Of a stretch of 64,000 nucleotides of DNA, positions 9,542 to 21,200 are shown one piece after another. Under the pieces are notes generated by a model, which did not search any database, had not been told where the DNA came from, and saw only the letters and a program-made list of their open reading frames with translations. Position 1 is the first letter of the stretch. Every line of letters starts with the position of its first letter. The position numbers and the translations under genes were made by a program. Source of the DNA: Halichoerus grypus (lineage: Eukaryota; Chordata; Mammalia; Carnivora; Phocidae); assembly GCF_964656455.1 (NCBI RefSeq), contig NC_135726.1, positions 5,652,001-5,716,000 of the forward strand. The letters are read 5' to 3'.

Positions 9542-9753
9542 TTCTTTCTTTTTTTTTTTTTTTCTTTTTAAGGTTTTATTTATTTGACAGAGAGAGACAC
9601 AGCGAGAGAGGGAACACAAGCAGGGGGAGTGGGAGAGGGAGAAGCAGGCTTCCCACCGAGCAGGGAGCCCGATGCGGGGCTCAATCCCAGGACCCTAGGA
9701 TCATGACCTGAGCCGAAGGCAGACGCTTAACGACTGAGCCACCCAGGCGCCCC
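9542..9753 (-). mobile_element. SINEC (CanSINE), minus strand
   Basis: Poly(T) at the left, then AAGGTTTTATTTATTTGACA, the CT-rich region in reverse, the B-box region and the head GGGGCGCCTGGGTGGCTCAG read from 9753 leftward. The internal A box (TGGCTCAGTCGTTAAGCG) and B box look well kept. It carries no obvious TSD of its own. Confidence 0.9.
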
Positions 9754-9775
9754 TCTTTTTCTTTTTCTTTTTTTT

Positions 9776-10151
9776 ATGGAACTAGAGGGTATTATGCTAA
9801 GCGAAGTAAGTCAATCAGAGAAAGACAAGTATCATATGATCTCACTGATATGAGAAGTTTGAGAAACAAGACAGAGGATCATAGGGGAAGGGAGGGAAAA
9901 ATGAAACAAGACGAAACCAGAGAGGGAGACAAACCATAAGAGACTCTTTAATCTCAGGAAACAAACTGAGGGTTGCTGGAGTGGTGGGGGGTGGGAGGGA
10001 TGGGGTGGCTAGGTGATGGACATTGGGGAGGGTATGTGCTATGGTGAGCACTGTGAATTGTGTAAGACTGACGAATCACAGACCTGTACCCCTGAAACAA
10101 ATAACACATTATATGTTAGTAAAAAAAAAAGAAAAAGAAAAGAAATAAATA
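9776..10151 (+). mobile_element. 5'-truncated L1 3' end (module-1 type)
   Basis: Starts in the last codons of ORF2 (ATGGAACTAGAGGGTATTATG, as at 7152) and runs to an A-rich tail at 10120-10151. It ends at the equivalent of about 7410 in the full-length L1, so it lacks module 2. A T-rich filler of about 22 nt separates it from the SINE. Confidence 0.88.
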
Positions 10152-10162
10152 AACAAATTCTT
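10152..10162 (+). repeat. Right TSD of the SINE/L1 composite
   Basis: AACAAATTCTT, identical to 9531-9541, directly after the L1 A tail. Confidence 0.7.
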
Positions 10163-11639
10163 ATCCAAAACGGTAAAGATGAAGACATCCTATCAGAAAG
10201 GATTAAGGCACTATCTGCTTGGAAAATGACAAACTTTCCCTGTCCCATCCTAAAAGCCCAAAAAGCATATTTTACTAAATTAACCTTATTATTTTTTAAA
10301 AGAAATTAGCACCAGCAGAGCACGGCTGAGGCTGTGTTGCCTGGATGAGATATGAGCCAAATGTGTCCACAGACAGAAATAACCCCTACTTTATCATCAG
10401 GCAGAGGGTAAGCAGAACATGCCAGGGGCTTGATGAATCATTCCAAAGCCAGCCATGTGGCATTTTTCTGTAATTAGCTCAATTTCGCATTCTTAGTACC
10501 TTTCCCAAGCCCCCTGAGAATCAACTATGGTAGCTCTCAGTATTTCCAGCTGTTGAAATTGAAACCCACCTCACTTTCCTGTGGTCAGTATTTGCTAATG
10601 CCACATTTTAATCCCATTTAGATGTGTATGCTCAATCTGAAATGATCTAGGGTAACTGCCAGAGTGTTTCACCGGCAAATCCACTAAGTTACTTATGGAA
10701 CAAATTGCCACATTCAGTAATTTACAGGCACTTTTCATTGTATGAAGCAATTTAAAATTACTGGAGCACTTCACCTTTTTTTTTTTTTTTTCATAAGTGC
10801 TTCAATCTGGAAGTTATTGGGATTCTATTCCTGAGACAAGAGAGGTAATTTAACTTTTCTGGAGGACTTTTTATACATATACATATAATAGAAGCACCTA
10901 TTTTAAAAATGATTGGGGTTCTGATCACGTGTGGCATGGAACAATTTAAAATTACTAAAATGTTTAAAATTTTATCAATGCTTTACGTTTGGGATTGAAT
11001 TTGAGATTGTATGTAGAAAATAAAAACCACACGACCGTTTTATATCTTTGTCCCCATTCATTATTAAAATCAGAATTTCAACTTGAATGGTTTTAGCTTC
11101 CTGCCACATAGAAGACATTGCAGTTCTAAAGTAAGTCTGACTTCATGCAAAAGCAACCCTCTGATTTCAGGTTTTCATTTGGCTCTAGTGTGCTTATTTA
11201 TAGCAAAGTAATTCAGAATCAGAATCACCTCTCCCTTAGCAGACAATGCATCTTGAAAATATTTGCTGAAATTGTTTAGATCCAAGAGAAACAGGCCAAA
11301 GAGATTTTAGTTCTCACTGCTCACTAAATTCAAAATTGGATCAAAAACATTTCTCAGTTAATGAGAAGTTTTTCTATCATTTTGTTTTTTGAAGCATCAA
11401 GAAAAAAATGAGTTGCTTTGTTCCTAGAAAGTGAGACATTGTTTAAAGATGGCACAACACAAAGTATGTTCCCAGCATTTTCCTGCTAGATTCTGGCTGT
11501 GGAAACAGTATCAGAGAGGGGAGCTGAAGAGCTGGGTGCCCCCCACTGCTCGGCAGGCTACGGTGAGACACATCTGTGCCATCTGACCATTTTCTGATAT
11601 TTACTGACTAAAATTGTAGATGAGAAGCCCTTTGGAAAG
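10163..11639. other. Complex unique sequence, possible conserved noncoding region
   Basis: No repeat recognised, apart from a T run near 10776. The stretch about 10310-10780 is high-complexity with homeodomain-like and AT-rich motifs (GTAATTAGCTCAATTT near 10471), a texture often seen in conserved enhancers. This is an impression only. Confidence 0.25.
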
Positions 11640-13570
11640 AAGAAAGTCCTTTATCCCTATATATTTTTATATTGAAAATTTCAATGAAACACCAAAGTGG
11701 AGATCATCATGTGATGAACCTCTCTGTATCCATCACTGGATCTCAGTATTATACTCTTGGCTACCCTGGCTTCAACTGAACACCCATCCACTCCCCAGGT
11801 TGTCTTGAAGAAAATTCCAGATACCATACCATTCATCTGTAAATATTTATAATGTGTGTGTAAAAGATGGAAACTTTATTTCCCTAACACAAGCACAATA
11901 CTTTACTGCACCTGAATGAAAATAACAAGAATCTCTAAAAGCCACCAAATATCCAGTCTGTGTTTATATTTCCTTAACTACCTTATAATTTTCATGGCTT
12001 ATTTTTTAATCAGGATCCAAATTAGAACCAAACATTATGATGAATTGCTGTATCGCTTACGTGCTTTTTAATTCATACAGCTCCCATTTATATAAATACA
12101 TATATATAAAACATATAAACATATATAATATATATGTATATATATTTGTCTTTGTAACTTTTCATTGAATCATCTGGGTTGTTTTCACAGTATGTTTGGC
12201 TGATTGCAACACAGTGGTGTCATTGAACATGTTCACCTGTCTACTGTGTTTCCTATAAGTAGGTAGTTACATCCTGGAGGCGTGATCAGATGCAGGTTTG
12301 GTATTTGGGCTCAAAACAACTTGACAGGAGCTCATGTGGATTTCCTTCAGGAAATACAAATGTCTGTTGGTCTCCCTTTTTATGATAGTAGCAACCATTG
12401 ACGGCCATTGCCTAGATCCATTCATTAAGTAAGGGTTGCAAATCCATGATATTCTAATTCTATCATTTCTTTATCATTTGTAACTATAAAGAGAAACTCC
12501 TTTCATCAACTATGCAATTTTCCTGACCTGGGATTCTAAAAGGAAAAGCAAGATATGTGTTTGGTTCTTTCCCTTCATTTACCAGTTTCTAAAATAATGA
12601 GTTGGTCTCTATCATCTGTGAAAGGTGACCAATAAGTAATTTTGTTTTCCCTATCACTATGAACTTGTGGATTTGAATCTAACTGATGTGTTTCAGTCCA
12701 GTGAAATTACTAATCTTGATTTAGTACTCAGATTATCTCATCTTTGGCCTGTTGATGCTCATGTCTCTAAATGACATGACCCTAATAGCATCGAGTAACT
12801 TCCATGTGTTTTGATATGACAAGATTTTACAGATTTATCTGGTGCAATTCCTGCCCCAGACATGAAATCAACCATTTTCCCAAGGAGACTTGGTTGCTTT
12901 TGCAGAGAAATGGTAATTAAAGACCATAATCTGTTCGCTAACGAAGCTCAGTATTATTGGGTTGGTCACTGTTTCTAGGCCTTCTTAATGGACAGAGACA
13001 GAATATATGAATTTTTAAGATAAAATACATAATAAATTCATATTGATAATGCTACTTCCCATTCTGAGCTGTAACATTTTTAACTAACCTCACTGATCTT
13101 ACATCTGTATCTTCTTTTTCCCACACCTTAAAATTCTAATTCTCCTCAAAACATAATTACTCATTTGCTTGGCCTCTCAATATACACAACAATAGCAACA
13201 TCAATGCTACTTCCAACAATAGTCTTACTGAAAACAGTGAGGATTTTCCGTTTTCTTTCTTTCTTTCTTTCTTTTCTTAAATCACTGTTAAAGTGTATCC
13301 CAATAATGGATGCCGTCAAATTACTATGTTTTAAATTCACTGGGGATAGTTTCTCTCTGGGGGTTATGCCATTCCTGAGTACACATTTAGGTTCAATTAT
13401 TTCTCTGACTTTTGAATTTTAGAATTGCCTTTTTTACTTAGTTTCATTTTCTAATTTATGAAATAAGGTTTATTCAAAACAGTCTACTTTTTTCCTTGTA
13501 TATTTTGTTCCCTTGTACTTTTTCCATACTTCTCACTTTGGGTAACTGTGTCCTATTATTTTTTTCAAGA
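11640..13570 (+). mobile_element. Ancient LINE relic, long noncoding part (L1M-like)
   Basis: Many blocks match, in order, a common old mammalian repeat that I know from its text: 'ttgaatcaggatccaaa' (here 12009), 'tttggctgattgc...gtggtgtcatt', 'ctaattctatcattt', 'cctgccccagac', 'cttctaggcc', 'aacaatagtcttac', 'aagtgtatcccaataat'. I place it with the 5' region of old L1M elements. A (TTTC)n run at 13254-13276 and a TA-rich patch near 12100-12145 interrupt it. Confidence 0.55.
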
Positions 13571-13599
13571 ACTGGCCATAGCAACATTTTCAGTTGTGC

Positions 13600-14335
13600 A
13601 TGTTCTTCCAGACCTTAGCATGTCCTCGTGGACAGGTGGTAAGTTCTAGGTGGTGAGGTCTGTTCCTGTCTCACCTCACTTGAACCTGGGTGGGCCTTCT
13701 AACTGTCTCAAAAAGTGTAATGTGGCAAAAGTGGCACTGTGTGATTTCTGAGACTAATCATAAAAGGTAATACCGCTCGACCTGCCTCACTCTTAGGAAA
13801 GGCATCTTTGGGGCTTCTGGGTGACTCAGTTGTTAAGCGAATGTCTTTGGCTCAGGTCATGATCCTGGAGTCCTGGGATCGAGTCCCGCATCGGGCTCCC
13901 TGCTCAGCAGGGAGTTGGCTTCTCCCTCTGAGCCTCGCCCCTCTTATGCTCTCTCTCTCTCTCTCATTTTCTCTCAAATAAATAAATAAATAAAATCTTT
14001 AAAAAAAAAAAAAAGGAAAGGCACCTTTAAGGCTCTGAGTAAACAGGTAAAAAGGCCAGCTGCCTGGAAGCCTGTAGGCTGGAGAGACCACAGAGATAAA
14101 GAGAGATACCCGGGGAGCCCTGGCTCTTCCATCCTCACCCCTCACTGCTTGAATCTTCCCACTCCAGACCAGGACATGAGTGAGCAAGCTTGTGGATGAT
14201 CCAGATGATTCCAGCCTCAGCCACTCACTGCAAACATGAACAAGACCCACCTAGTCGAGCCTAGTCAACCCCAGATTATGAGAGATAATAATAAAATAGT
14301 GTTGCTACTTAAAGCCACTAATTTTGTTAAACAGA
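13600..14335 (+). mobile_element. MLT1-type LTR relic (MaLR/ERVL)
   Basis: Landmarks of MLT1 LTRs appear in order: 'gacaggtggtaag', 'gggtgggccttctaactg', 'ctggaagcctg', 'catgagtgagcaagcttgtggatgat', 'ccagcctcagcc' and, at the end, 'ataataaaatagtgttgc...aaagccacta'. A SINEC inserted at 13810 splits it. Old solo LTR with no internal part seen. Confidence 0.6.
13795..14028 (+). mobile_element. SINEC with 15-bp TSD, inserted in the MLT1 LTR
   Basis: The SINE spans 13810-14013 and ends in (AAAT)n, AATCTTT and A14. Flanks AGGAAAGGCATCTTT (13795-13809) and AGGAAAGGCACCTTT (14014-14028) differ at one base. The head (GGGCTTCTGGGTGACTCAG) is mutated compared with younger copies in the window. Confidence 0.92.
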
Positions 14336-14394
14336 AATAGATAACTGGAATAGTACCCTTTTTTAATAGTATGGTTCAATCTACCTTAAGCAAA

Positions 14395-14690
14395 TAAAAG
14401 TAAATTTATATATAAATATGTATCCACCTCCTTCTGTAGATAGGCAGTCGCACACTATACACTTTTCTGGACCTTATTTTTTCCCCTGAATGGTACATCT
14501 GGAGGTTATTCCAAAATGGTCTATAGCCATACTCCCCATTCCTTTTCAGGATGCATAGCACTCATTTGGGCAGGCATTCCATTGCTCATTCAACTGGTGC
14601 CCTTTTGATAGACATTGGGGGTGCTTCAAGTTTTGTTTGTTTGCAAACACTGCTGGTTCTCTTTTGATCATCGGCAATGTCACTTTTTCT
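14395..14690. repeat. Decayed ancient LINE fragment
   Basis: 'attccattgctcattcaactggtgcccttttgatagacattgggggtgcttcaagttttg...caaacactgct' follows the old-L1 pattern of 'gatggacatttgggttgtttccag...acaatgctgc'. Family and strand are uncertain. Confidence 0.4.
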
Positions 14691-14919
14691 AACCAGGCGA
14701 GGCTAATGTATCTAGAAGGTCAAATAAGTTCATTCACATAAAGCCCTCGGATCAGAGCCTGTTGCATCGTAGGCACTCAATACACATTAGCTATAGATAT
14801 CACCGAGGGAAACCCCTTTGGTTCCGTGGGCGGGAGCCAAGTCAGTGGGCAGCACTGTCCTCACATCAGTGGAGCTGAGAACTCCAGGACCACGAAGCAC
14901 AGATGGTTTGAAGGGAACA

Positions 14920-15275
14920 CACACTCACCGGAAACCTTGCTCTGCTCTGTTCCTGAAATAATTTCCTCCCACCTGGCTCCTTGCTTCTCTAGACCCTACT
15001 CTTCATTCAGCATTCAGGGCAAATATTTCTTCTTTAGAGAAGCTGTCCATGACCACCCCTAACCCCCAGGCAGGGTCAGAGCCCTCAGTTATTCAAGGCT
15101 ACAGAATATTGTTCTCCCTCATTCAGGGCACTTATTTATGTTTGTAGTTCAGATATCTAGGAACAGCATTATTTGGTAAGGGTCTCCCCTCCCTCCTAGA
15201 CAGCATGACTGTCTGTGCTCACTGTCATAAGCTCAGCATCCAACTCCATGCCTGGCACATCAAGTCACTCAAGAA
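14920..15275 (+). mobile_element. L2 LINE 3' relic
   Basis: Resembles the L2 3' end: 'tccttgcttctc', 'agaagctgtccatgaccacc', 'cagcatgactgtctgtgctcactg', 'tgcctggcaca'. Strongly diverged. Confidence 0.5.
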
Positions 15276-16096
15276 TCAGGTATAGAAAGAAGGAATTCAG
15301 GGAGAGCAAGCTTTCCCCTGCACATGGAACCAGCCTTGCAAGGCCATGCAGATCTTACCCCAGGCCAAATTCACAGAGGCTGCATAGGCCAACTCCAAAC
15401 CTGGGAATTTTAGTCATCTACCTTGTGTTGCCTTCTCATTATATAAATTTTTAGAATAGCCTATGCCAACACCATAAAGGTAACTTCCTCTTGGAAAGGA
15501 CACTTACTCATTTGCTTTAAATAGTCATTAATGTTCCAAATTTCCCTTCAGAATTTCATGTCAATGATCCTACGGGGAATTTGAAAGTAAAACCAGATAA
15601 ATAATGATGCGGGGGAAAATGTCAGATGAGAATGTGAATGCATTACAGACTTTCAACTAATATTGTTGCTGTCAAAGTTCAAGGATTAAATAGTCATCAG
15701 TTTGCAACCTTCCACAGGAGCCCATTCCTCCCTGATGGCAGCCGATCTCCAGCTTGCCAATAATGATGGTTTCTGCTGTAATTGATGGCTTTATCTAATG
15801 AGGAGATCATAGTCTAAAAGTCACAAGACTTGCCCTTCATCTGTAGAGGCAGGTCCCACCAAATCACTGGGAAGAACTCTGCAAGAGAAGGGCAGGCTTC
15901 TTTGTATGAATGAAGATAATCTCTCATGCCTGCAGCCAAACATTGGTGCTCATGGTCCAATAAAGGGGTGGAGTATTTACATTCAGAGTCATACCCAGAA
16001 AATCTGGGGCAGAAGTATATCATCCTTATTAAAGATTGTCTTTTCAGATAAATCTCTCAGATAAAGTGTGAGTCTCACATTTACTCACACATTTTT
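15276..16096. other. Complex unique sequence, possible conserved noncoding region
   Basis: No repeat recognised. The part at about 15500-15830 is non-repetitive with several homeodomain-like cores (CTGTAATTGATGGCTTTATC near 15774), so it could be a conserved enhancer. Only cross-species alignment could show this. Confidence 0.25.
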
Positions 16097-16097
16097 G

Positions 16098-16323
16098 GGA
16101 GGGGACCCTTTCTTTTTGTTTTTTTTTTTAAGATTTATTTTTTACTTATTTATTTTAGAGAGAGAGCATGAGGGGCATAGGGAGAGGATCTCAAGTGGAC
16201 TCCGAGCTGATCATGGAACCGACTAGGGTCCTGATCCCAGGATCAGGAGATCATGACCTGAACCAAAATCAAGAGTTGGATGCTTAACTGACTGAGCGAC
16301 CCAGGTGCCCCAGGAGGGGACCC
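16098..16323 (-). mobile_element. SINEC, minus strand, with TSD
   Basis: The SINE body runs from a T-rich tail (about 16112) to the head at 16311 (GGGGCACCTGGGTCGCTCAG on the minus strand). GGAGGGGACCC at 16098-16108 and 16313-16323 is the target duplication. It is more diverged than the copies at 35.3 and 41.0 kb. Confidence 0.88.
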
Positions 16324-16324
16324 A

Positions 16325-16420
16325 TTCTATCTTGTTCACCTCTATATCCTCAGTGCCTATCACAGACCTGTCATATAGTAGATGATCAATAAATATTGGT
16401 TGAATGAATGAATGGATGGT
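16325..16420 (+). mobile_element. L2 LINE 3' end relic
   Basis: 'tatatcctcagtgcctatcacagacctgtcatatagtagatgatcaataaatattggttgaatgaatgaatgg' has the L2 ending (GCCTGGCACATAGTAGGTGCTCAATAAATATTTGTTGAATGAATGA). Confidence 0.65.
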
Positions 16421-16454
16421 TTATTTCCATGTCTTGGGACCCTGGGAATAACAG

Positions 16455-16680
16455 CAATGCAGTTCGAGAAGTGGGATGCCTGGGTTCACATCCTGCCTCC
16501 ACCATTAACTAGTTAAAAGACCTTGGAGAAATTTCTTAACTTCTCTGTGCCTCAGTTTCATTATCTATAAAATGGGCATAAAATATCTTCTACCTCACAG
16601 GATTGTAAGGATTAAAAGTACTAATATCCGTGAGGCATTTAGAATAGTGCCTTATGCATTATGACAGTGCAACAATTGAG
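16455..16680 (+). mobile_element. MIR SINE relic
   Basis: Near full length: 'gatgcctgggttcacatcctgcctccaccattaact' then 'ctctgtgcctcagtttcattatctataaaatgggcataa' and 'acctcacaggattgtaaggattaaa' follow the MIR tRNA-related head and core in order. Confidence 0.85.
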
Positions 16681-16724
16681 CTCCTGTTGCTGGGTTTTTG
16701 TTTTGTTTTTATGATTACAGGTGT

Positions 16725-17020
16725 GTACATGTACTAAATACCCAATATGGACCAGGACCCATCCTTGGGGCTTTACAGACACTATTAACTGTTTCAAATC
16801 TGTGGTGTTATTGTTATTATTGTCATTTTAATGAGGAGTGGTATAAACAAACCAATGATATTTCCAACAATATCTTATTTAATCTTCCCCATATTCCTGC
16901 ATGATAGATACAAACATCCCTGTTTTAAAAATTAAGAAACAGAAGTTGGTGCTGTATTCACATAAATGATACATAGAGGGTGAGGGTGAGGATGGGCCTC
17001 TGGTTCATCCAACTACATTG
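16725..17020 (-). mobile_element. MIR SINE relic, minus strand
   Basis: 'ctaaatacccaatatggaccaggacccatccttggggctttacagacactatta' and 'cttatttaatcttccccatattcctgcatgatagata...gttttaaaaattaagaaacagaag' match the reverse MIR (TGTGCCAGGCACT...TTTAATCCTC...TTTACAGATGAGGAAAC), with unrelated bases between. Confidence 0.55.
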
Positions 17021-17079
17021 TGCTCTCTGAGATATTCCATAGACCATTTTTAACACTAGCAAGTTTCTCTGCCTATTGG

Positions 17080-17300
17080 CCCCACACTCCCATGCCCTTA
17101 CTCTGTTCTACGATTGCTATTCCCATGGCACTTGTCAGCTTCTAAAATACTATGTGATTTACTTATCATTTGCATTATTTGTCCCTCCTGCTAGAATGTC
17201 AGTTACAAGCATAGAGATCTCTGCCTTTTTTGTACAGTGATGTGTTCCAATTGCCTAAAATGTGCTTAGTACATCAAGGGCACTCCATAAGTACTGAGGA
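17080..17300 (+). mobile_element. L2 LINE 3' relic
   Basis: 'gcatagagatctctgccttttttgtacagtg' and 'tgcttagtacatcaagggcactccataagtactga' resemble the L2 3' end. Confidence 0.45.
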
Positions 17301-18474
17301 AGGAAGGAAGAACAGAATAAGAGAAGAGAGAAAGAGGGAGGATACAAAACTCCTTCCCTATCCCCTTCAGTGCTATCTGGTCCTCGCTCAGTGGCATCTC
17401 CTCCTGGATAACTCTGCCACCATTAATATATTATTTTCCTCTGTCTCCCGGGGCCATCATACATCCAATACAGTATAGCTAGAGATAGGGAAATGGAAGA
17501 AGCAGCCAAAGAAGTAAGGCAGTCTCATTCCCAGACAGGAACAACTCTGACACAGGAGAAGGGGGAGCAGTGGAATGCAGACGGTTTGAAGCTTTTTGCA
17601 GAATGAAAGAGATAAGACTTCATAAGACCTTAGTACATTGCTCCTCACATATTAACTCCAAAATATGCTGACTTAGAAGTCTCAAGCATGTGAGACTTGA
17701 ATCTGTATCATTATCCCTGGCTGGTGGCTATAAAGGTTCAATGCCTCTTTTCTGGAAAGTTCCCTAAAATCTACCTTCATGCTTAGCAGGATAAAATATG
17801 TTATCCGATTAATTTAGATCAATTAATTGATTGTTTTTGTAATTATGGGATTACTCATCTAGCAATCAGAAGATTATTTTGAGGCAATAAAAACATTCTA
17901 CACAATGAAACCCAGCCAGTCTGTGTGCGGAGTGTACTTCCCCCCCCCCCCATAAAAGTCAATCTCGTATTTATTATTGAATAAATAGAAGCAATCACAC
18001 ATGGCCAATGGTTTTGCTGAAAGAATGTCCACACGATCTTCAAAGCACCTCGTGGCAGAGCAGCGGGTTGTGATTATCCACCCTCAAAAGGTGCTCAGAG
18101 GGGAGCAGGTTCTGCTCTGCCACTGAAAATGCTTTATAAAGGCCTGACTCATGTTACCTGCAAACATGTTTTCTTCGTTATTCCAAATGATGACACCACT
18201 AACAGTAGACTTGTTTCTTGTGTGCAGGCACATGAAGAGACAAATGTCACGGCAGAGGGAGAGTGCCATTTTTGGAGACTTGCCCTCACTTGCATGCAGC
18301 TTAATGGTGGCTGAGGCCAGATCTGCCTTTATTTGTAAAATGCCCCTATTTCTGTGGCTGTTAAGCCGAAGGAATTTAAAACCTATTCAGCCCATCTAAA
18401 CAGCCAATGTTGGCTATCTTGTTGTAATGATACCTATAACTTTAAATGACATGCAAAATCATTAACTCCCCCAC
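17301..18474. other. Unique sequence with a TAAT-rich cluster
   Basis: No repeat recognised. At 17800-17865 four to five TAAT/ATTA cores lie close together (GATTAATTTAGATCAATTAATTGATTG, then GTAATTATGGGATTA), which could bind homeodomain proteins. A C run (about 11) lies at 17940-17950. Motif density alone is weak evidence. Confidence 0.3.
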
Positions 18475-18680
18475 CCCTTTCTGGCAAACTCCTTCCTACT
18501 CATCCTTCAAGAGTTAACTCAAATACCATTCTCTCTTCTATGCTCTCATACAGCTTCCCCTCCCCTCTTTCATGGAAATTATCTCATTATGTACTAGTCA
18601 TTTCTCTATGTGTATTTTCTACGAGCAGCTCAAGAATTAGACCGACAGTTTATTCAGTTTTTTGGTTTGTTTTTGCTCTT
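18475..18680 (+). mobile_element. L2 LINE relic
   Basis: 'aaactccttcctactcatccttcaagagttaactcaaataccattctctc' matches the L2 segment 'CTCATCCTTCAAGRCTCAGCTCAAATGTCACCTCCTC'. Confidence 0.6.
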
Positions 18681-18734
18681 TCTGTTAACACCATGGAAGC
18701 ACTGGAATGGAAGGTCTTTCTTATCTTCTAGCCC

Positions 18735-18920
18735 TTGGTTTGAATGTCAACTTCAGAACTTAAGAGCTGTGTGAACTTGGGCAAGAATCTTAAACTTCTA
18801 GAGCCTCAAATTCCTCATCTACGTAACAGGAATAGTGATCGCACATGCATAGCAGGGTTGTGGTGTACATAAAAAAGGAGACCAGGTGTAAAGATCCTCG
18901 CACAATTAGGCATCCAGAAT
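18735..18920 (+). mobile_element. MIR SINE relic
   Basis: 'gctgtgtgaacttgggcaagaatcttaaacttctagagcctcaaattcctcatct' is the MIR core, followed by 'agggttgtggtgtacat'. Confidence 0.7.
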
Positions 18921-19170
18921 ATACACGCACACAATGCACACACTCACACCATCCATCCGTGTGCATATACATGCATTCATATATAAACGTGTATCTGTAT
19001 CTTCATACATGTTTATATACATACATTTATGTATATGTGTATACACATGCATTTATATGTAAGCATAGGTGTGTTGTGTGTATATTCATATGTGGGGTAT
19101 GCATACATTTATATTCAACTGTGTGTGTGTATATTCATGTATATATGTGCTCACATATTTAAGCATGTGT
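18921..19170. repeat. Degenerate (CA)n/(TATG)n low-complexity tract
   Basis: Alternating purine-pyrimidine sequence built of imperfect CACA, TATA and TGTA repeats. Reading frames here on both strands are low-complexity Tyr/Cys/His/Val shadows. Confidence 0.75.
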
Positions 19171-19639
19171 GCATATTTTGTCACTGCTATATTCACCATC
19201 CCTTCTCCTTGGAGGTCACTGGAGCTCAGGGTGTAGATTTCACTGAGCTACACACATAGAGTCATGGATTTAGGAGAAATAGATTCCTAAATAGAGTGAG
19301 TACACATGGCTGAGGTGGGAAGAGCTGCTTGTCAACATACTGAACCAGGAGGGGTGGACGTGCATGCCATGGGAAGAAGGTCAGGATCATAACTTATGAG
19401 AGGGAACCTCCTCTAGGTCTGGAGGGTGGTCAGTAAAAGGAATGGGTACCCACAATAGATTTGATGGAGAGTGGGTAGAGAGAGTTGAAAGAAGAGGCAA
19501 GACAGGTTACAGAATGGGATTTCAGGGCTCTCATAGCAGCAAAACCTAGCCAAATTCTGACTACTTCACTTAGCTGATGTCCATTGACCTCACAAGGACC
19601 TAGATATCTCATCTTCCAAGACGTCTTCCTTCTCCTCTC
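19171..19639. other. Unique sequence, nothing recognised
   Basis: No repeat or gene recognised. Confidence 0.4.
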
Positions 19640-20310
19640 TCATTTAGGCTGTGTTTTCTGTCCACCCTAGAACTCCCTTAAAATCTGTGCTTGCTCCATT
19701 GGTAGGGAAGATCATGTTGTCCTTTGTCTCCTTTGCAGAGTCTGAGTTTCTGGAATGCAGGGATTATGGCCTGTTCCCTGCTAAGTCTCAGCAGGTATCT
19801 GGTAAGGGGAGTGGTGGGGGGGACAGTGGGATGGTACTAATGATGATAAAAAATCAAAACACACTCTTTCCGTCCTATAATTTTTGAACCTCATCTTCTG
19901 TTATCTCCCCCTCATTCCACAATGGTCTCCCTGTGCCTCCTCAGACACACCAGGTGCCCTCCCACCTCAGGACTTGTTACCTGTGCTTGCAGCATCCCCA
20001 TTCCCCTAGCTCTTTCAAGTCTTAGCTCACATATTGCCTTCTCAGTGAGACCTTCTCTGACCATCTTACATAAAATTACAACCATCCCTCCCCAATGGTG
20101 TCTCATCTTTACTTTTCTCCATAGGCTTCACTAACTTTATGCACAAACACAAGCCCACATTTTACTGGTTTTCTCTTTCTTTTCCTCTGTAATATAAACC
20201 CCTTGAAAGTAAAGACTTTTGTTTATTGTGCCCACACCTATATCACTAGGGCCCAGAACAGTGTCAGGCACATAGTAGGTACTCAGTAAATATTCATGGA
20301 ATGAATGAAG
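19640..20310 (+). mobile_element. L2 LINE 3' relic (two parts)
   Basis: The first part (19640-19830) has 'ggaatgcagggattatggcctgttccctgct'. The second (19900-20310) has 'ctgtgcttgcagcatccccattccc', 'caagtcttagctcacatattgccttctcagtgagaccttctctgacca' and the L2 end 'gcacatagtaggtactcagtaaatatt...atgaatgaa'. Confidence 0.75.
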
Positions 20311-21024
20311 TCAGATGGCAATGAATAATTATTACTATAAATAGCAGAAAGAACAGGGAGGTGCCTGTTCACACGGCTAATATGAGTCTCTGTGGGAGAG
20401 AGGCTAGCTCTGAGGCCCCTGTGGGAACTGGCCTTTGGACTCCTAACTTGCATGCAAGACTGATCCCATGCGCACCCTCCTCTTAACCAGAATCAAGCCT
20501 GCTTCTGGCAACAATGCCCCAGACCAAGCATCCCAACATCAACTAACTGCCTTACTTTGTAATACATTTCTTTTTATTGTGAAACAAAATACAATAATGT
20601 ATTTTATCAGTCCTAAACATGTGTCTTGTACTCAGAAAGAATAGCATTTTCCCTTTTCTCAATAGTCATCTGTGGTGTTAAACTGCATATAATTAAATTA
20701 AAAAATCTTTGAACTCTCTGGAATATAATGCTTTGAACAAACCTCAAATTATTGTAATTAAAGCTCTTGAGACCTCACAGTATAATGGATGGTCAACAAA
20801 TAGTACCATAAAGTGATATTCTACTATTAGGGACGATACTCTTCACAGTAGGAGATCTGCATATGAGAGTCAGGAGTAGAAAAGGAAAGAGAGGACTAAT
20901 GGAACCACATCTGAAGGGCCTGCGGTTTGGTGCAGGATTTCAACCAGTCACCGTTCCCATCTGACTTCCTTTTGACATTGGTGGGCAGTAATGAAAGCAG
21001 CTTGATTCTGAAAATGGAAATAAT
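20311..21024. other. Unique sequence, nothing recognised
   Basis: No repeat or gene recognised. Confidence 0.4.
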
Positions 21025-21200
21025 ACCTACCATTTATCTAGCACTTTCCAAGTTCCAGGCTTTGTTCTAAGCACTTGGCACATACTTCCTCATTTAATCC
21101 TTCCAACAACCCTCAGACGTATGTACGGTTATTGTCTCTGCTGTGTAAGCGAGGAAATGGAGGCCCAGAGAAAGAGGCATGTAGATCGTCTCTCTGGGCC
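21025..21200 (-). mobile_element. MIR SINE relic, minus strand
   Basis: 'atctagcactttccaagttccaggctttgttctaagcacttggcacatacttcctcatttaatccttccaacaaccct' is the reverse of the MIR 3' half and core, ending in 'gaggaaatggaggcccagaga'. Confidence 0.85.

Noticed and set aside
17940..17950. Poly(C) run as a retroelement tail or cap signature
   Set aside because: No flanking duplication or element; a simple homopolymer.
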